Source: an uncultured Alcaligenaceae bacterium
Lineage (GTDB): Bacteria; Pseudomonadota; Gammaproteobacteria; Burkholderiales; Burkholderiaceae_B
Direction of reading: 5' to 3'
Length of the DNA stretch: 64,000 nt
Assembly: GCA_937908115.1 (NCBI GenBank)
Contig: CALEQZ010000032.1
Location: 62,001 to 126,000, forward strand
Positions 8,280 through 17,164 of the stretch are shown here, in pieces. Each line of letters opens with the position of its first letter. Positions within the stretch are counted from its first letter, which is position 1. The notes below the pieces were generated by a model that was not told where the DNA came from, searched no databases, and worked only from the letters and a program-made list of their open reading frames with translations. The translations under genes were made by a program, and so were the position numbers.

Positions 8280-9044
8280 TTAGTTTGCCTCGATCACCGC
8301 GTCCAGGAACTGCCGCGTGCGCTCATGCTGCGGGCAGGAAAACAGCTCCGAAGACTTCGCGTCCTCGACGATGTTGCCCTGGTCGAAGAACAGCGTGCGG
8401 TCCGAGGCGCGCTCGGCGAACTTCATCTGGTGGGTGACGATGATCATGGTCATGGTGCGCTGGCTGGCCAGGTCCTGCATGATCTGCAGGATGCCTCCCA
8501 CGAGTTCCGGATCCAGCGCCGACGTCACCTCGTCGAACAACATGATCTCCGGCCGCATGGCCAATGCCCGGGCGATGCCCACGCGCTGCTTCTGCCCGCC
8601 GGACAGCTGGCTCGGATAGGCGTCGTACTTGTCGCCCAGGCCCACCATGTCCAAGTACTCCCGGCCGCGCACGATCGCCTCCTCGCGCGATAAGCCGGCC
8701 ACGTGCATGGGTGCTTCGATCACATTGCCCAGCGCGGTCATGTGCGGGAACAGGTTGAAGTGCTGGAACACCATGCCGATCTTGCCGCGCAAGCGGCGCA
8801 CGTGTGCGGCGCCGGCGGGCTTGCCGTCGGGCGTGGTCCACATCGATTCGCCGTCGATCTCGATGGTGCCTGAAGTCGGCTTGTCCAGCGTCATCAGCAG
8901 GCGCAGCAGCGTGGACTTGCCCGAACCGGATGGGCCGATGACCGACACCGTCTGGCCGGCGGGGATTTCCAGGTTGATGCCCCGCAGCACCTCGAGGTCC
9001 CCATAGCGCTTGTGCACGTCGATCAAGCGGATGCTTGCGCTCAT
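8280..9044 (-). CDS. Polar amino acid ABC transporter ATP-binding protein, EhuA-like
   Basis: 254-residue ATPase subunit of an importer of the polar amino acid/ectoine group. Motifs in order: Walker A GPSGSGKST, Q-loop VFQHFNLFPHMTALGNV, signature LSGGQKQR, Walker B IMLFDEVTSALDPE, and the switch histidine in VTHQM. It is the last gene of a four-gene minus-strand operon and its ATG overlaps the stop of the upstream permease in an ATGA at 9041-9044. The binding protein of the same operon resembles EhuB, so ectoine, hydroxyectoine or a related polar amino acid is the likely ligand. Confidence 0.93.
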   Translation of the reverse strand: MSASIRLIDVHKRYGDLEVLRGINLEIPAGQTVSVIGPSGSGKSTLLRLLMTLDKPTSGTIEIDGESMWTTPDGKPAGAAHVRRLRGKIGMVFQHFNLFPHMTALGNVIEAPMHVAGLSREEAIVRGREYLDMVGLGDKYDAYPSQLSGGQKQRVGIARALAMRPEIMLFDEVTSALDPELVGGILQIMQDLASQRTMTMIIVTHQMKFAERASDRTLFFDQGNIVEDAKSSELFSCPQHERTRQFLDAVIEAN

Positions 9045-9712
9045 GCGCGTCCTCCAAATCGTTGCAGGCGACGCTCCAGGCGCCGCACGCCCCAGGCCGC
9101 GACCAGGCTGAGCACCAGGAACATCGCCCCGACCAGGGTCAGCGGCTCGGTGTAGCGGAAAGTCGTCGACCCGATGATCTTGCTTTGCTGCAGCAGTTCG
9201 ACCACGGTAATGGCCGATAGCAGCGGCGTGTCCTTGAACATGGCCACCAGGTAATTGCCCAGCGCCGGCACTACCGGCGGGATGGCCTGCGGCAGGACCA
9301 CGCCCGTGGCGGTGCGCCACGCCGACAAGTTAAGCGCCGTGGCCGCTTCGATCTGGCCGCGTGGCACGGCTTCGATGCCGGCGCGGTAGACCTCGGCGCA
9401 GTAGGCCGCATAGTGCACGCCCAATGCCAGGATGCCCGTGGCCAGCGGCGTCAGCTGCACGCCGCTGGCCGGCAGCACGTAGAACAGGAAGTACATCTGC
9501 ACCAGTAGCGGCGTGCTGCGCACGAACTCGACGAAGAAGGCCGCCGGGTACGACAGGATCGGCCAGCGCGCCCGGCGCGCCAGCGCCAGCAGCAGCCCCA
9601 GCGTCACGGCGATCAGCATGCCTGCTGCGGTCGCCTGCACGGTGATGATGAGCGCCCGGGCCAGCAGCGGCAGGATCTGCAGGGCGAACGACCAATCAAA
9701 GATGGGATTCAT
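9041..9712 (-). CDS. Amino acid ABC transporter permease, EhuD-like
   Basis: 223-residue HisM/GlnP-type inner-membrane permease. It has about five hydrophobic helices, the family N-terminal segment ALIITVQATAAGMLIAV, and the cytoplasmic loop AGIEAVPRGQIEAATALNLSA that contacts the ATPase (EAA loop). The ATG is at 9712, which overlaps the stop of the other permease by 4 bases; a longer open frame exists upstream but only inside that gene. Together with the 9709-10353 product it should form the membrane heterodimer of the importer. Confidence 0.92.
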   Translation of the reverse strand: MNPIFDWSFALQILPLLARALIITVQATAAGMLIAVTLGLLLALARRARWPILSYPAAFFVEFVRSTPLLVQMYFLFYVLPASGVQLTPLATGILALGVHYAAYCAEVYRAGIEAVPRGQIEAATALNLSAWRTATGVVLPQAIPPVVPALGNYLVAMFKDTPLLSAITVVELLQQSKIIGSTTFRYTEPLTLVGAMFLVLSLVAAWGVRRLERRLQRFGGRA

Positions 9713-10353
9713 CGTCGCCGCACCTTGCGTTCGAGCAGGCGCACCGCGCCGGTGATCAGCAGCGCCACGGCAAAGTAAAGCAGCAGCATCAGCCCGAAGA
9801 TTTCCGTGGTGCGCAGCGTGGCGCTGCGCAGCAGCTGGCCGCGGAAGGTCATGTCGCCGATGGTGATGAGCGAGACCAGCGCGGTGTTCTTCAGCAATTC
9901 GATCAGCAGGTTGCCCGCCGGCGGCAGCATGGCCGGTATGGCTTGCGGCAGGATGATGCGCCGCATCGTGTGCAGGCGCGTCATGTTCAGTGCCAGCGCC
10001 GCTTCGCGCTGGCCTTGCGGCACGGCCAGCACCGCGCCGCGCACGACTTCGGCACCGTAGGCGCCAGTGTTCAGCGCCAACACGATGATGCCCACCGTCA
10101 TGGCCGGCAGCTTCAGGCCGAACAAAGGCAGCACGAAATAAAACCAGAATAGCTGCACCAGCGCCGAGGTGCCCCGGAACACCTCGACGTAAATCGACGC
10201 CGGCCAGCGCAGCAAGGGCGATGGCGCAAGCCGCGCCAGGCCCGCGGCAATGGCAAGCGGCGCGGCCAACAGTGCGGCGCCGCCCGTAACCTGCAGCGTC
10301 ACGACCAGGCCCTGCAGCAGCGGCCCAAGCAAATCCAGCGTGCCGCCGTTCAT
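9709..10353 (-). CDS. Amino acid ABC transporter permease, EhuC-like
   Basis: 214-residue HisQ/GlnP-type permease with about five membrane helices. The family marks are LLQGLVVTLQVTGGAAL near the N-terminus, FRGTSALVQLFWFYFVLP, and the EAA-type loop GAVLAVPQGQREAALALNMT. It starts 46 bases after the binding-protein gene and overlaps the next permease by 4 bases. The tight spacing of all four genes indicates a single transcript read from the binding protein toward the ATPase. Confidence 0.92.
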   Translation of the reverse strand: MNGGTLDLLGPLLQGLVVTLQVTGGAALLAAPLAIAAGLARLAPSPLLRWPASIYVEVFRGTSALVQLFWFYFVLPLFGLKLPAMTVGIIVLALNTGAYGAEVVRGAVLAVPQGQREAALALNMTRLHTMRRIILPQAIPAMLPPAGNLLIELLKNTALVSLITIGDMTFRGQLLRSATLRTTEIFGLMLLLYFAVALLITGAVRLLERKVRRR

Positions 10354-10399
10354 GGCCGCGCCCCGGCTTGCACATCGCGCCGTCGCGTCACCCCGGTCG

Positions 10400-11377
10400 T
10401 CATTGGCCGCACAACTGAGCCGCGGTCACCTCCCCGGGTAGCTCCGCCTCGGTAAAGCCAAAGGGTTCGACCAACTCGCGGTGGGCCGGGCTGCCGATCA
10501 GGTTGGCCAGTTCCCCATTGAAGGCATCGGCAAAATCTTGGTCGGTGGTGCGGAACGCGAAAGCGCCGTAGCCGCGCACGCTTTCACCGTCGATGCTCGG
10601 GTCCGTAAAGGGATCGGCGCGCTCCAGCTTGTCGCCGCCCGAGCGTTTCAGCAGGTCATTGACGGTCAAGGCCGTGGCCGCATAGGCATCGGCCCGGCCA
10701 CCGGCTACGCCAGCCATGGCGCTGGCGGCGTCGGGAAACACCACCACCCGGTCCGACGGGATGCCCGTTTGCTCGGCGTAGCTGGCCTCGATGGCGCCGA
10801 CGACCACGCCCAGTCGCGCATCCTCGTGCTTGGCCACGTCCTCGTAGCTGTGCAGGTCTTTGGGATTGCCCTTCTGGACGATGAAGGCCTGGCCGACGCC
10901 GTACGTCGGGTTGGAGAACGTCACCTGCTTGCAGCGCTCGGGCGTGATGTACATGCCCGCGGCGATGATGTCGAACCGGCCGGCCTGCAGGCCCGGGATG
11001 AGCGACCCGAACTCCGTCAGCACGCCCTCGACCTGCTCCACGCCCATTTTCTTGAGCACGGCGCGGGCGATTTCCACCGCTTCGCCAGTGACCTGGCCGG
11101 TGGCCGGATCCATGTAGGCGAAAGGCGCTTCGTTGGCATAGCCGATACGCGCCCGGCCGGCTTGCTTGACCGCTTCGAGCGTGGATTTGCCCGTGACCGC
11201 GCCTTGGGTCGATACCGGCGCGGGCGCCTGGCCGGCGCCGGGCTGGTTCGGCGACGAGGCCTGCCCTTGGGCCACCTGCCCGCCAGACTGGCTGGTCGCG
11301 CTATCGGAACCCGAATCACACCCAGCCAGCAGGCCGAGGCTGAAAACAAGCACGGCCCAGCGCAGATAGTTGGTCAT
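10400..11377 (-). CDS. Ectoine-type ABC transporter substrate-binding lipoprotein, EhuB-like
   Basis: 325-residue periplasmic receptor of the solute-binding family 3. The signal peptide ends in a lipobox, GLLAGC, with C20 as the lipidated cysteine. Residues about 21-60 form a Ser/Gln/Pro/Ala-rich linker, unusually long for this family. The binding domain begins near KQAGRARIGYANEAPFAY and continues with PGLQAGRFDIIAAGMYITPERC, a block that closely follows EhuB-type ectoine/hydroxyectoine receptors. The start at 11377 is chosen for the GGGAGG ribosome site just upstream, five codons inside the longest frame. It is the first gene of the transporter operon, preceded by a relatively AT-rich stretch. 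The ligand assignment is by resemblance and remains moderately sure. Confidence 0.85.
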   Translation of the reverse strand: MTNYLRWAVLVFSLGLLAGCDSGSDSATSQSGGQVAQGQASSPNQPGAGQAPAPVSTQGAVTGKSTLEAVKQAGRARIGYANEAPFAYMDPATGQVTGEAVEIARAVLKKMGVEQVEGVLTEFGSLIPGLQAGRFDIIAAGMYITPERCKQVTFSNPTYGVGQAFIVQKGNPKDLHSYEDVAKHEDARLGVVVGAIEASYAEQTGIPSDRVVVFPDAASAMAGVAGGRADAYAATALTVNDLLKRSGGDKLERADPFTDPSIDGESVRGYGAFAFRTTDQDFADAFNGELANLIGSPAHRELVEPFGFTEAELPGEVTAAQLCGQ

Positions 11378-11540
11378 GGCAACCTCCCTCATCGATTTCT
11401 ACCGCAAGAAATGGTACGTCATAAAACCATTCTCGTTCAAATCAATCGGTCACAAATGAATAAGAAAGGTGCGCCTAACCGGCACCGATTTGCAGGCAAA
11501 TTTAGACAACCCCCCGCAATCCGGACGCACGGGGGTGTTG

Positions 11541-11570
11541 AAAAGAAAAAGGCGCGGACGGCGCCGCGCC
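11541..11570 (-). terminator. Rho-independent terminator of the orphan LIV-type binding-protein gene
   Basis: On the minus strand, a 7-bp GC stem (GGCGCGG/CCGCGCC) with a 6-base loop is followed at once by TTTTTCTTTTC. It lies 51 bases after the stop of the gene at 11622-12779. A second strong hairpin, with a perfect 10-bp stem at 11574-11583 and 11589-11598, sits between the stop and this terminator and may protect the 3' end. Confidence 0.8.
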
Positions 11571-11621
11571 TGTCTGGCGGTGCGCGGTGCACCGCCAGGC
11601 GATGAAAAGGGAGCCGGACGA

Positions 11622-12779
11622 TCAGTCGCCCGCGTAGGCAAAGCGCCCGTCGCGGATCGTGCCCATGACGCGGGCGCGCTCGTCAAAGCCCTGGTGGTTG
11701 TCCGGCGACAGGTTCAGCACCCCGTTGGGCACGGCCAGGTCGCGGGTGGATTCCAGCGCATCGCGCAGCGCCGAGCGGAATTGGGGCGTGCCCGGCTGGG
11801 CCCCCGTCTTGAGCGCGCGCGCCACGGCCGAATCGAGCAGCATCCACGCGCCCCAAGCGTCGCCGGCGAACTGTGTCAGCGTGCCCGCACCGTACTCGGC
11901 CTCGTAGCGGTCGGCGAACTCGACCGCCACCTTCTTGACCGGGTTGCTGTCTGGCAGCTCGCGCGCGACCACGGCCGGACCGGTCGGAAACAGCGTGCCC
12001 TCGACGCTCTTGCCGCCCAGCTGCAGGAATTCCAGGGTACCGATGCCGTGCGTCTGGTAAATGGGCTTGTCGTAGCCGCGCTCGACCAGTGTCTGCTGCG
12101 GCAAGGCCGCGGGCGTGCCGGAGCCCGCGACCAGCACCGCGTCGGGCTTGGCGGCGATGATTTTGAGCACCTGCGCCATGACCGAGGGGTCGGTGCGCTG
12201 GAAGCGCTCCTGCGCGACCACCTTGGGGTTGCCCTGGGCAGCCTCGTTGAACTCTTTCCACCAGCTCTCGCCGTAGGAATCGGCAAAGCCGATGAAGCCA
12301 ACGGTCTTGACCCCATGCTTGCGCATGTGCTCGACCAGGATGCTCGCCATCAGGCTGTCATTCTGGGGCATCTTGAAGGCCCAGCGTTTCTTGGGATCCG
12401 ACTGCGGCTCGACGATGACGGCCGAGGCGGCCAGCGCCACCATGGGCGTGCCGCTTTCCTGCAGCACGTCCAGCGCGGCCAGCGCCGACGCCGTCAGGTT
12501 TGGCCCGACGATGGCGTCGACGCGGTCCTCGCTGGTGAGCTTGCGCATGTTGCGCACCGCCCGCGTCACGTCCGACCCGTCATCGAGCACGACATAACGG
12601 GCCGGCTGGCCGCCCAGGGTGTCCGGCCACAGGCGGATGGCGTTATTCGACTGTATGCCTATGGCTGCGGCCGGACCCGTGGTGGACAGGTCCACACCTA
12701 TGGTGATCTGCGCGCTTGCGCCCGTGGCGGTCGCCAACCCCAAGGCGGCCAATATCGTCGCTATCCGTTTGCTTGCCAT
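11622..12779 (-). CDS. Branched-chain amino acid-type ABC transporter substrate-binding protein (orphan)
   Basis: 385-residue periplasmic binding protein of the LivK/peripla_BP_6 family. A Sec signal peptide covers about 1-24, ending GASAQ, and the mature part starts ITIGVDLSTTGPAAAIG. Further family marks are VVLDDGSDVTRAVRNMRKL, DAIVGPNLTASALAALDV and YGESWWKEFNEAA. It has its own terminator and is separated from the livFGMH genes by the oppositely oriented osmC gene, so it is not part of that operon. It may share those permeases or serve another transporter elsewhere. The ligand could be an amino acid, amide or aromatic acid. Confidence 0.9.
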   Translation of the reverse strand: MASKRIATILAALGLATATGASAQITIGVDLSTTGPAAAIGIQSNNAIRLWPDTLGGQPARYVVLDDGSDVTRAVRNMRKLTSEDRVDAIVGPNLTASALAALDVLQESGTPMVALAASAVIVEPQSDPKKRWAFKMPQNDSLMASILVEHMRKHGVKTVGFIGFADSYGESWWKEFNEAAQGNPKVVAQERFQRTDPSVMAQVLKIIAAKPDAVLVAGSGTPAALPQQTLVERGYDKPIYQTHGIGTLEFLQLGGKSVEGTLFPTGPAVVARELPDSNPVKKVAVEFADRYEAEYGAGTLTQFAGDAWGAWMLLDSAVARALKTGAQPGTPQFRSALRDALESTRDLAVPNGVLNLSPDNHQGFDERARVMGTIRDGRFAYAGD

Positions 12780-12961
12780 CGATCTTCCTCGTCAAAGCGG
12801 CCGCGGGCGGGGCCCGGTTGCCGCGGCGCGGCGTCCCGGCGACCCCGCGCTTGCATTGTGTCAACAAAATTATCCCATCCGCCGGCCACATTGCGGCCTA
12901 ATGGTCCGGCAAGCCCGGGGCACACTCGCCCCCGGGTCGTGTGAACCGACTGGAGACAGAC

Positions 12962-13384
12962 ATGAAAAAGCACGCGACGGCCGTTTGGCAAGGCGACCTC
13001 AAGACCGGCAAAGGCGCCATCAGCACGCAGAGCGGCGCCCTCAAGGACGTCCCTTACGGGTTCAACACGCGCTTTGCCGACCAGCCGGGCAGCAACCCGG
13101 AAGAGTTGATCGGCGCAGCCCACGCGGGCTGCTTCTCGATGGCGTTGTCGAACATCCTTGGCCAGAAAGGCCTGGTGGCCGAACGCATCGAAACCCGCGC
13201 AGACGTCACGTTGGACAAGGCCGACGGCGGCTTTGCGATCACCGCCGTGCACTTGACGGTGCGCGCAAGTATCCCCGGCGCCGACGCCGCGGCCTTCCAG
13301 GCCGCGGCCGACGAAGCCAAGCAGGGCTGCCCGGTGTCGAAGGTCCTGAACGCCGAGATCACCATGGACGCGCAGCTGGCGTGA
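12962..13384 (+). CDS. OsmC/Ohr family peroxiredoxin-like protein
   Basis: 140-residue OsmC-type thiol peroxidase that would reduce organic hydroperoxides. The two reactive cysteines are present: C57 in AAHAGCFSM and C123 in KQGCPVSK, at the spacing seen in OsmC. The N-terminus (KHATAVWQGDLKTGKGAIST) and length match OsmC rather than Ohr. The start at 12962 has GGAGA 5 bases upstream, whereas the frame is open from 12941. It is divergent from the orphan binding protein and convergent with livF. A 7-bp GC hairpin at 13428-13445, between the two convergent stops, may aid termination but lacks a T-run. Confidence 0.93.
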   Translation: MKKHATAVWQGDLKTGKGAISTQSGALKDVPYGFNTRFADQPGSNPEELIGAAHAGCFSMALSNILGQKGLVAERIETRADVTLDKADGGFAITAVHLTVRASIPGADAAAFQAAADEAKQGCPVSKVLNAEITMDAQLA

Positions 13385-13459
13385 GGCGTCGCGACACACC
13401 CGGCCGGATTGTGCCGCCCCTGGGGTGGGCGGCGGGCTCGCCGCCGCCGGCGGCCACGC

Positions 13460-14194
13460 TCAAGCTTCGCCCAGGTAGGCCGCCCTGACCTTGGGATCAT
13501 CCAGGAGCTGGGCGGCCGGCCCGTGCAGCGTCAGCTCGCCCGACTCCATGACGTAGCCACGGTGGCTGGTCTCCAGCGCCAGCTTGGCATTCTGCTCGAT
13601 GAGCAGGATGGTCACGCCTTCGGACGCGATGGTGCGCACGACCTCGAAGACCTTTTCCACCATGAGCGGTGCCAAGCCCATGGAGGGCTCGTCCAGCAAC
13701 AGCAGGCGCGGACGAGCCACCATGGCCCGCCCCATGGCCAGCATTTGCTGCTCGCCCCCCGATAGCGTGCCCGCCGACTGCTTGCGCCGCTCGGCCAAGC
13801 GGGGAAACAGTGTGAACACGCGCTCGATGTCCCGGCGCACCTGGGCCGGGTCGCGGCTGGCGTAGCCGCCCATGGAAAGGTTTTCTTCTATGGTCAGCTG
13901 GCCGAAGATGCCACGGCCTTCCGGCACCATGACCAGGCCGCGCCGCACCAGTTGGAAGGACGGCATGCCGGTGATGTCCTGCCCGTCGTAGCGCACTGTG
14001 CCGCCGGCCACCGGGACCAGCCCGCAGATGGCCCGCAGCGTCGTGCTCTTGCCGGCGCCGTTGGCGCCGATCAGGCATACCAGCTCGCCCTGGCCGACGG
14101 TCAGGTCAATACCGCGCACCGCCCGGATGCCGCCGTAGGCCACCTGCAAGCCGGACAGCTGCAGCAGCGGGGTCGTCGTGGGGGCGGCGCTCAC
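13460..14194 (-). CDS. livF: Branched-chain amino acid ABC transporter ATP-binding protein LivF
   Basis: 244-residue LivF-type ATPase. It has Walker A GANGAGKST, the VPEGRGIFGQLTIEENL segment typical of LivF, signature LSGGEQQM, Walker B LLLLDEPSMGLAP and VTILLIEQNAKLAL near the end. The start is a GTG at 14194 that overlaps the livG stop as GTGA; in-frame upstream sequence belongs to livG. It is the last gene of the livKHMGF operon, which imports branched-chain amino acids or, in some relatives, urea or short-chain amides. Confidence 0.93.
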   Translation of the reverse strand: MSAAPTTTPLLQLSGLQVAYGGIRAVRGIDLTVGQGELVCLIGANGAGKSTTLRAICGLVPVAGGTVRYDGQDITGMPSFQLVRRGLVMVPEGRGIFGQLTIEENLSMGGYASRDPAQVRRDIERVFTLFPRLAERRKQSAGTLSGGEQQMLAMGRAMVARPRLLLLDEPSMGLAPLMVEKVFEVVRTIASEGVTILLIEQNAKLALETSHRGYVMESGELTLHGPAAQLLDDPKVRAAYLGEA

Positions 14195-15030
14195 GGCTGG
14201 CCCCCCGCCGGCACCGTCTCGGCGTGCTGGGCGGCACCCGCGCCGAGATAAGCTTCGATCACCTTGGGATCGCGCTGCACTTCGGCAGGCCTGCCGCAGG
14301 CCAGCACCTTGCCGTATTCCAGCACCAGCACGCGGTCGCAAAGGCCCATCACCAGTTTCATGTCGTGTTCGATCAGCAGCACAGTGATGCCGTCGTCGCG
14401 GATCTTTTCGATGAGCCGGCGCAGCACCAGGGTTTCGGAAGCATTCATGCCGGCGGCCGGCTCATCGAGCGCCAGCAGTCGCGGCTCGGTGGCCAGCGCG
14501 CGCGCGATTTCCAAGCGCCGCTGGTCACCGTAGGGCAGCGACTTGGCCAGGTCGTTGGCGCGCGCACCGATGCCTACGTAGTCCAGCAGTTCACGGGCGC
14601 GTGCCTCGATGGCGGCCTCCTCGCGGCGCGTGGCGGCCGTGCGCAGCACCGCCCCCCACACGCCTGCGCGGGTGCGCACGTGCCGGCCGATCATCACGTT
14701 GTCGAGCGCGCTCAGGTTGGCAAACAGGCGGATGTTCTGGAACGTGCGCGCCAGGCCGGCCGCGGCCACCTCATGGGGCTTGGCCCCGGTCAGCTCCCGG
14801 CCGTCGAAGCGGCAGGAGCCGGCCTCGGGCACGTACAGGCCGGTCAACACGTTGAACAGCGTCGTCTTGCCGGCGCCGTTGGGGCCGATCAGGCCGTAAA
14901 TTTCGCCGCGCCGGATATCGAAGCTGACGTCCGAGAGCGCCTGCAGGCCGCCAAAGCGCTTGCTCAAGCCCTGCGCCTTGAGCAGCACCTCGCCCGGGGC
15001 GGCGCGCAAGGGTTCGAGGGCCGCGTTCAT
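14191..15030 (-). CDS. livG: Branched-chain amino acid ABC transporter ATP-binding protein LivG
   Basis: 279-residue LivG-type ATPase with Walker A GPNGAGKTT, the ARTFQNIRLFANLSALDNVMIG Q-loop region typical of LivG, signature LPYGDQRRLEIARAL, Walker B LLALDEPAAGMN and the switch segment TVLLIEHDMKLVM. The ATG at 15030 overlaps the livM stop as ATGA. Its partner ATPase LivF overlaps at the other end, so all subunits appear translationally coupled. Confidence 0.93.
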   Translation of the reverse strand: MNAALEPLRAAPGEVLLKAQGLSKRFGGLQALSDVSFDIRRGEIYGLIGPNGAGKTTLFNVLTGLYVPEAGSCRFDGRELTGAKPHEVAAAGLARTFQNIRLFANLSALDNVMIGRHVRTRAGVWGAVLRTAATRREEAAIEARARELLDYVGIGARANDLAKSLPYGDQRRLEIARALATEPRLLALDEPAAGMNASETLVLRRLIEKIRDDGITVLLIEHDMKLVMGLCDRVLVLEYGKVLACGRPAEVQRDPKVIEAYLGAGAAQHAETVPAGGQP

Positions 15031-16121
15031 GCCGCACCTCCCGTACGGGCCAGTTCGCGCTTGCGCACGGCCGACGGCCACAGCCCGGCCGGACGGAACA
15101 GCATGACCAGCACCATGGCCAGCCCGAAGAGCAGCATGCGTATGCCTTCCGGGTCGAGCACGACTGCGCCAAAGAGCATTTGCTGCAGCGGCACGACGAC
15201 CGCACGCAGGAACTCGGGCAGCACCGCCAGCAGCAGCGCGCCGAGGATCACGCCCGGAATGTGCCCCATGCCGCCCAGCACCACCATGCAAAGCACGGAG
15301 ATCGACTCCATCAGGCTGAAGCTTTCCGGGCTGACGAAGCCCTGCATCGCAGCGAACAGGGCGCCGGCGATCCCGCCGAAGGACGCGCCCATGGCAAAGG
15401 CGAGCAGCTTGATGTTGCGGGTGTTGATGCCCATGGCCTTGGCGGCGATCTCGTCTTCCCGTATGGCCTCCCAGGCCCGGCCGATGCGCGAATCCTGCAG
15501 CCGCACGCACACGGCCACCACCAGCAGCGTCAGCACCAGCAACAGGTAGTAGTACTTTTCCGGCCCAGTGACGCGGATGCCGAAAAGCGTCTCGGCACGG
15601 GCGAAGGTGAAGTCGCCGATGCGAAATGGGTCGATCCGGTTGATGCCCTGCGGGCCGTTGGTGATGTTGACCGGCGCGTTCAGGTTGTTCAGGAAGATGC
15701 GGATGATCTCCCCGAAGCCCAGCGTGACGATGGCCAGGTAATCGCCGCGCAGCTTCAGCGTGGGCGCGCCCAGCAGCACGCCGAACAGGCAAGCGAGCGC
15801 GATGCCCACCGGCAGGATCGCCCAGAACGGCAGGTGCACGCCGAAGTGCGGCGATGCCAGCAGCGCCCAGGTATAGGCCCCCACCGCGTAAAAGGCGATA
15901 TAGCCCAGGTCCAGCAGCCCCGCGAAGCCGACGACGATGTTCAAGCCCAGCGACAGCATCACGTACAGCAGCGCGTAATTGAGGATGCGCACCCAGCCCT
16001 GCCCGGCCATGCCGATCACGAAAGGCAGCACGGCCAGCGCGGCGCCGATGAGCGCCACGCCCAGCCAGGCGCGCCAGCGCGCTGCGCCGGCGTGCGGAAG
16101 TTGGTTGCGATAGGTGGTCAT
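15027..16121 (-). CDS. livM: Branched-chain amino acid ABC transporter permease LivM
   Basis: 364-residue inner-membrane permease of the LivM family. It is strongly hydrophobic, with about nine helices, and has the family segments LGLNIVVGFAGLLDLGYIAFYAVGAY, LKLRGDYLAIVTLGFGEIIR, and WEAIREDEIAAKAMGINTRNIKLLAFA, the ATPase-contact loop. The N-terminal 20 residues before the first helix are polar. It overlaps livG and livH by 4 bases each. With LivH it forms the transport channel. Confidence 0.93.
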   Translation of the reverse strand: MTTYRNQLPHAGAARWRAWLGVALIGAALAVLPFVIGMAGQGWVRILNYALLYVMLSLGLNIVVGFAGLLDLGYIAFYAVGAYTWALLASPHFGVHLPFWAILPVGIALACLFGVLLGAPTLKLRGDYLAIVTLGFGEIIRIFLNNLNAPVNITNGPQGINRIDPFRIGDFTFARAETLFGIRVTGPEKYYYLLLVLTLLVVAVCVRLQDSRIGRAWEAIREDEIAAKAMGINTRNIKLLAFAMGASFGGIAGALFAAMQGFVSPESFSLMESISVLCMVVLGGMGHIPGVILGALLLAVLPEFLRAVVVPLQQMLFGAVVLDPEGIRMLLFGLAMVLVMLFRPAGLWPSAVRKRELARTGGAA

Positions 16122-17050
16122 GCGCGATCCCCCACCCGTTCGCCCAGCAAGCCGGAGGGACGGAATATCAGCACGACGACCAGCACGATGAAGGCAAAGA
16201 CGTCCTGGTAGTGGCTGCCCAGGAAGCCCCCGGTCAAGTCGCCGATGTAGCCCGAGCCCAACGCCTCGATCACGCCCAGCAGCAGGCCGCCCAGCATGGC
16301 GCCGCCCAGGTTGCCGATGCCGCCGAGCACCGCGGCGGTGAAGGCCTTCAGGCCCAGAATGAATCCCATCGTGTACTGCGCCACCCCGTAATAAGCGGTG
16401 ACCATGATGCCGGCCACGGCGGCGAGCGCCGAACCGATCAGGAATGCCGCCGAAATCACCGTATTGATGTCCACGCCCATCAGCCCTGCCACTTCGCGGT
16501 TCTGCGCGGTGGCACGCATGGCCGTGCCCAGCCGCGTACGATGGACGATAAACAGCAGCCCGGCCATGATCGCCGCGGCGATCAGGACGATGGCCACCTG
16601 CAGGCTGCTGATGCGCGCCCCGCCCAAGTCATAGACTTCGGGAGACAGCACCTGCGGGAAGTTCAAGTAATTGCGGCCCCAGACCATCATCGCGATATTC
16701 TGCAGGATGATGGATACGCCGATGGCCGTGATCAGCGCCGCCAAGCGCGGCGCGCGGCGCAGTGGCCGGTAGGCGATGCGTTCGGCGCTCCAGCCCACGG
16801 CCATGCACAGCGGCACGGCCACCGCCAGTGCGCCGGCCAGCACGATCCATGCACTGGCGCCGGCGGGATCCGCCCCGGCCAGCGACGCCGCGACCATGGT
16901 GGCCGCCATCGCGCCGATCATCACCACGTCGCCGTGGGCGAAATTGATCAGGCCGATGATGCCGTAAACCATGGTGTAGCCCAGCGCCACCAGGGCGTAC
17001 ACGCTGCCCAACGTGATGCCGTTTATCAGTTGTTGTGTGAAAAGTTCCAT
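16118..17050 (-). CDS. livH: Branched-chain amino acid ABC transporter permease LivH
   Basis: 310-residue permease of the LivH family, starting MELFTQQLINGITLGSVYALVALGYTMVYGI, followed by INFAHGDVVMIGA, the signature opening of the family. The ATPase-contact loop reads LGTAMRATAQNREVAGLMGVDINTVIS. About eight helices are visible. It overlaps livM by 4 bases and lies 114 bases after livK, so LivK can be made in excess from the same transcript. Confidence 0.94.
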   Translation of the reverse strand: MELFTQQLINGITLGSVYALVALGYTMVYGIIGLINFAHGDVVMIGAMAATMVAASLAGADPAGASAWIVLAGALAVAVPLCMAVGWSAERIAYRPLRRAPRLAALITAIGVSIILQNIAMMVWGRNYLNFPQVLSPEVYDLGGARISSLQVAIVLIAAAIMAGLLFIVHRTRLGTAMRATAQNREVAGLMGVDINTVISAAFLIGSALAAVAGIMVTAYYGVAQYTMGFILGLKAFTAAVLGGIGNLGGAMLGGLLLGVIEALGSGYIGDLTGGFLGSHYQDVFAFIVLVVVLIFRPSGLLGERVGDRA

Positions 17051-17164
17051 GCTCCGGCCCTTGGAATTGCGGCGCGCGATCCGGGATCGGCGCCGCCGGC
17101 GCGGCGGCTCGCCCAGCCGCGCCGGACTCGGGGCGGGCCGCGCGATGCGGCCCGGCTGCGGCCA

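Noticed and set aside
11574..11598. Perfect 10-bp hairpin beside the orphan receptor gene
   Set aside because: Not called as a terminator by itself, because no T-run follows on either strand. The adjacent 11541-11570 hairpin is the better terminator.
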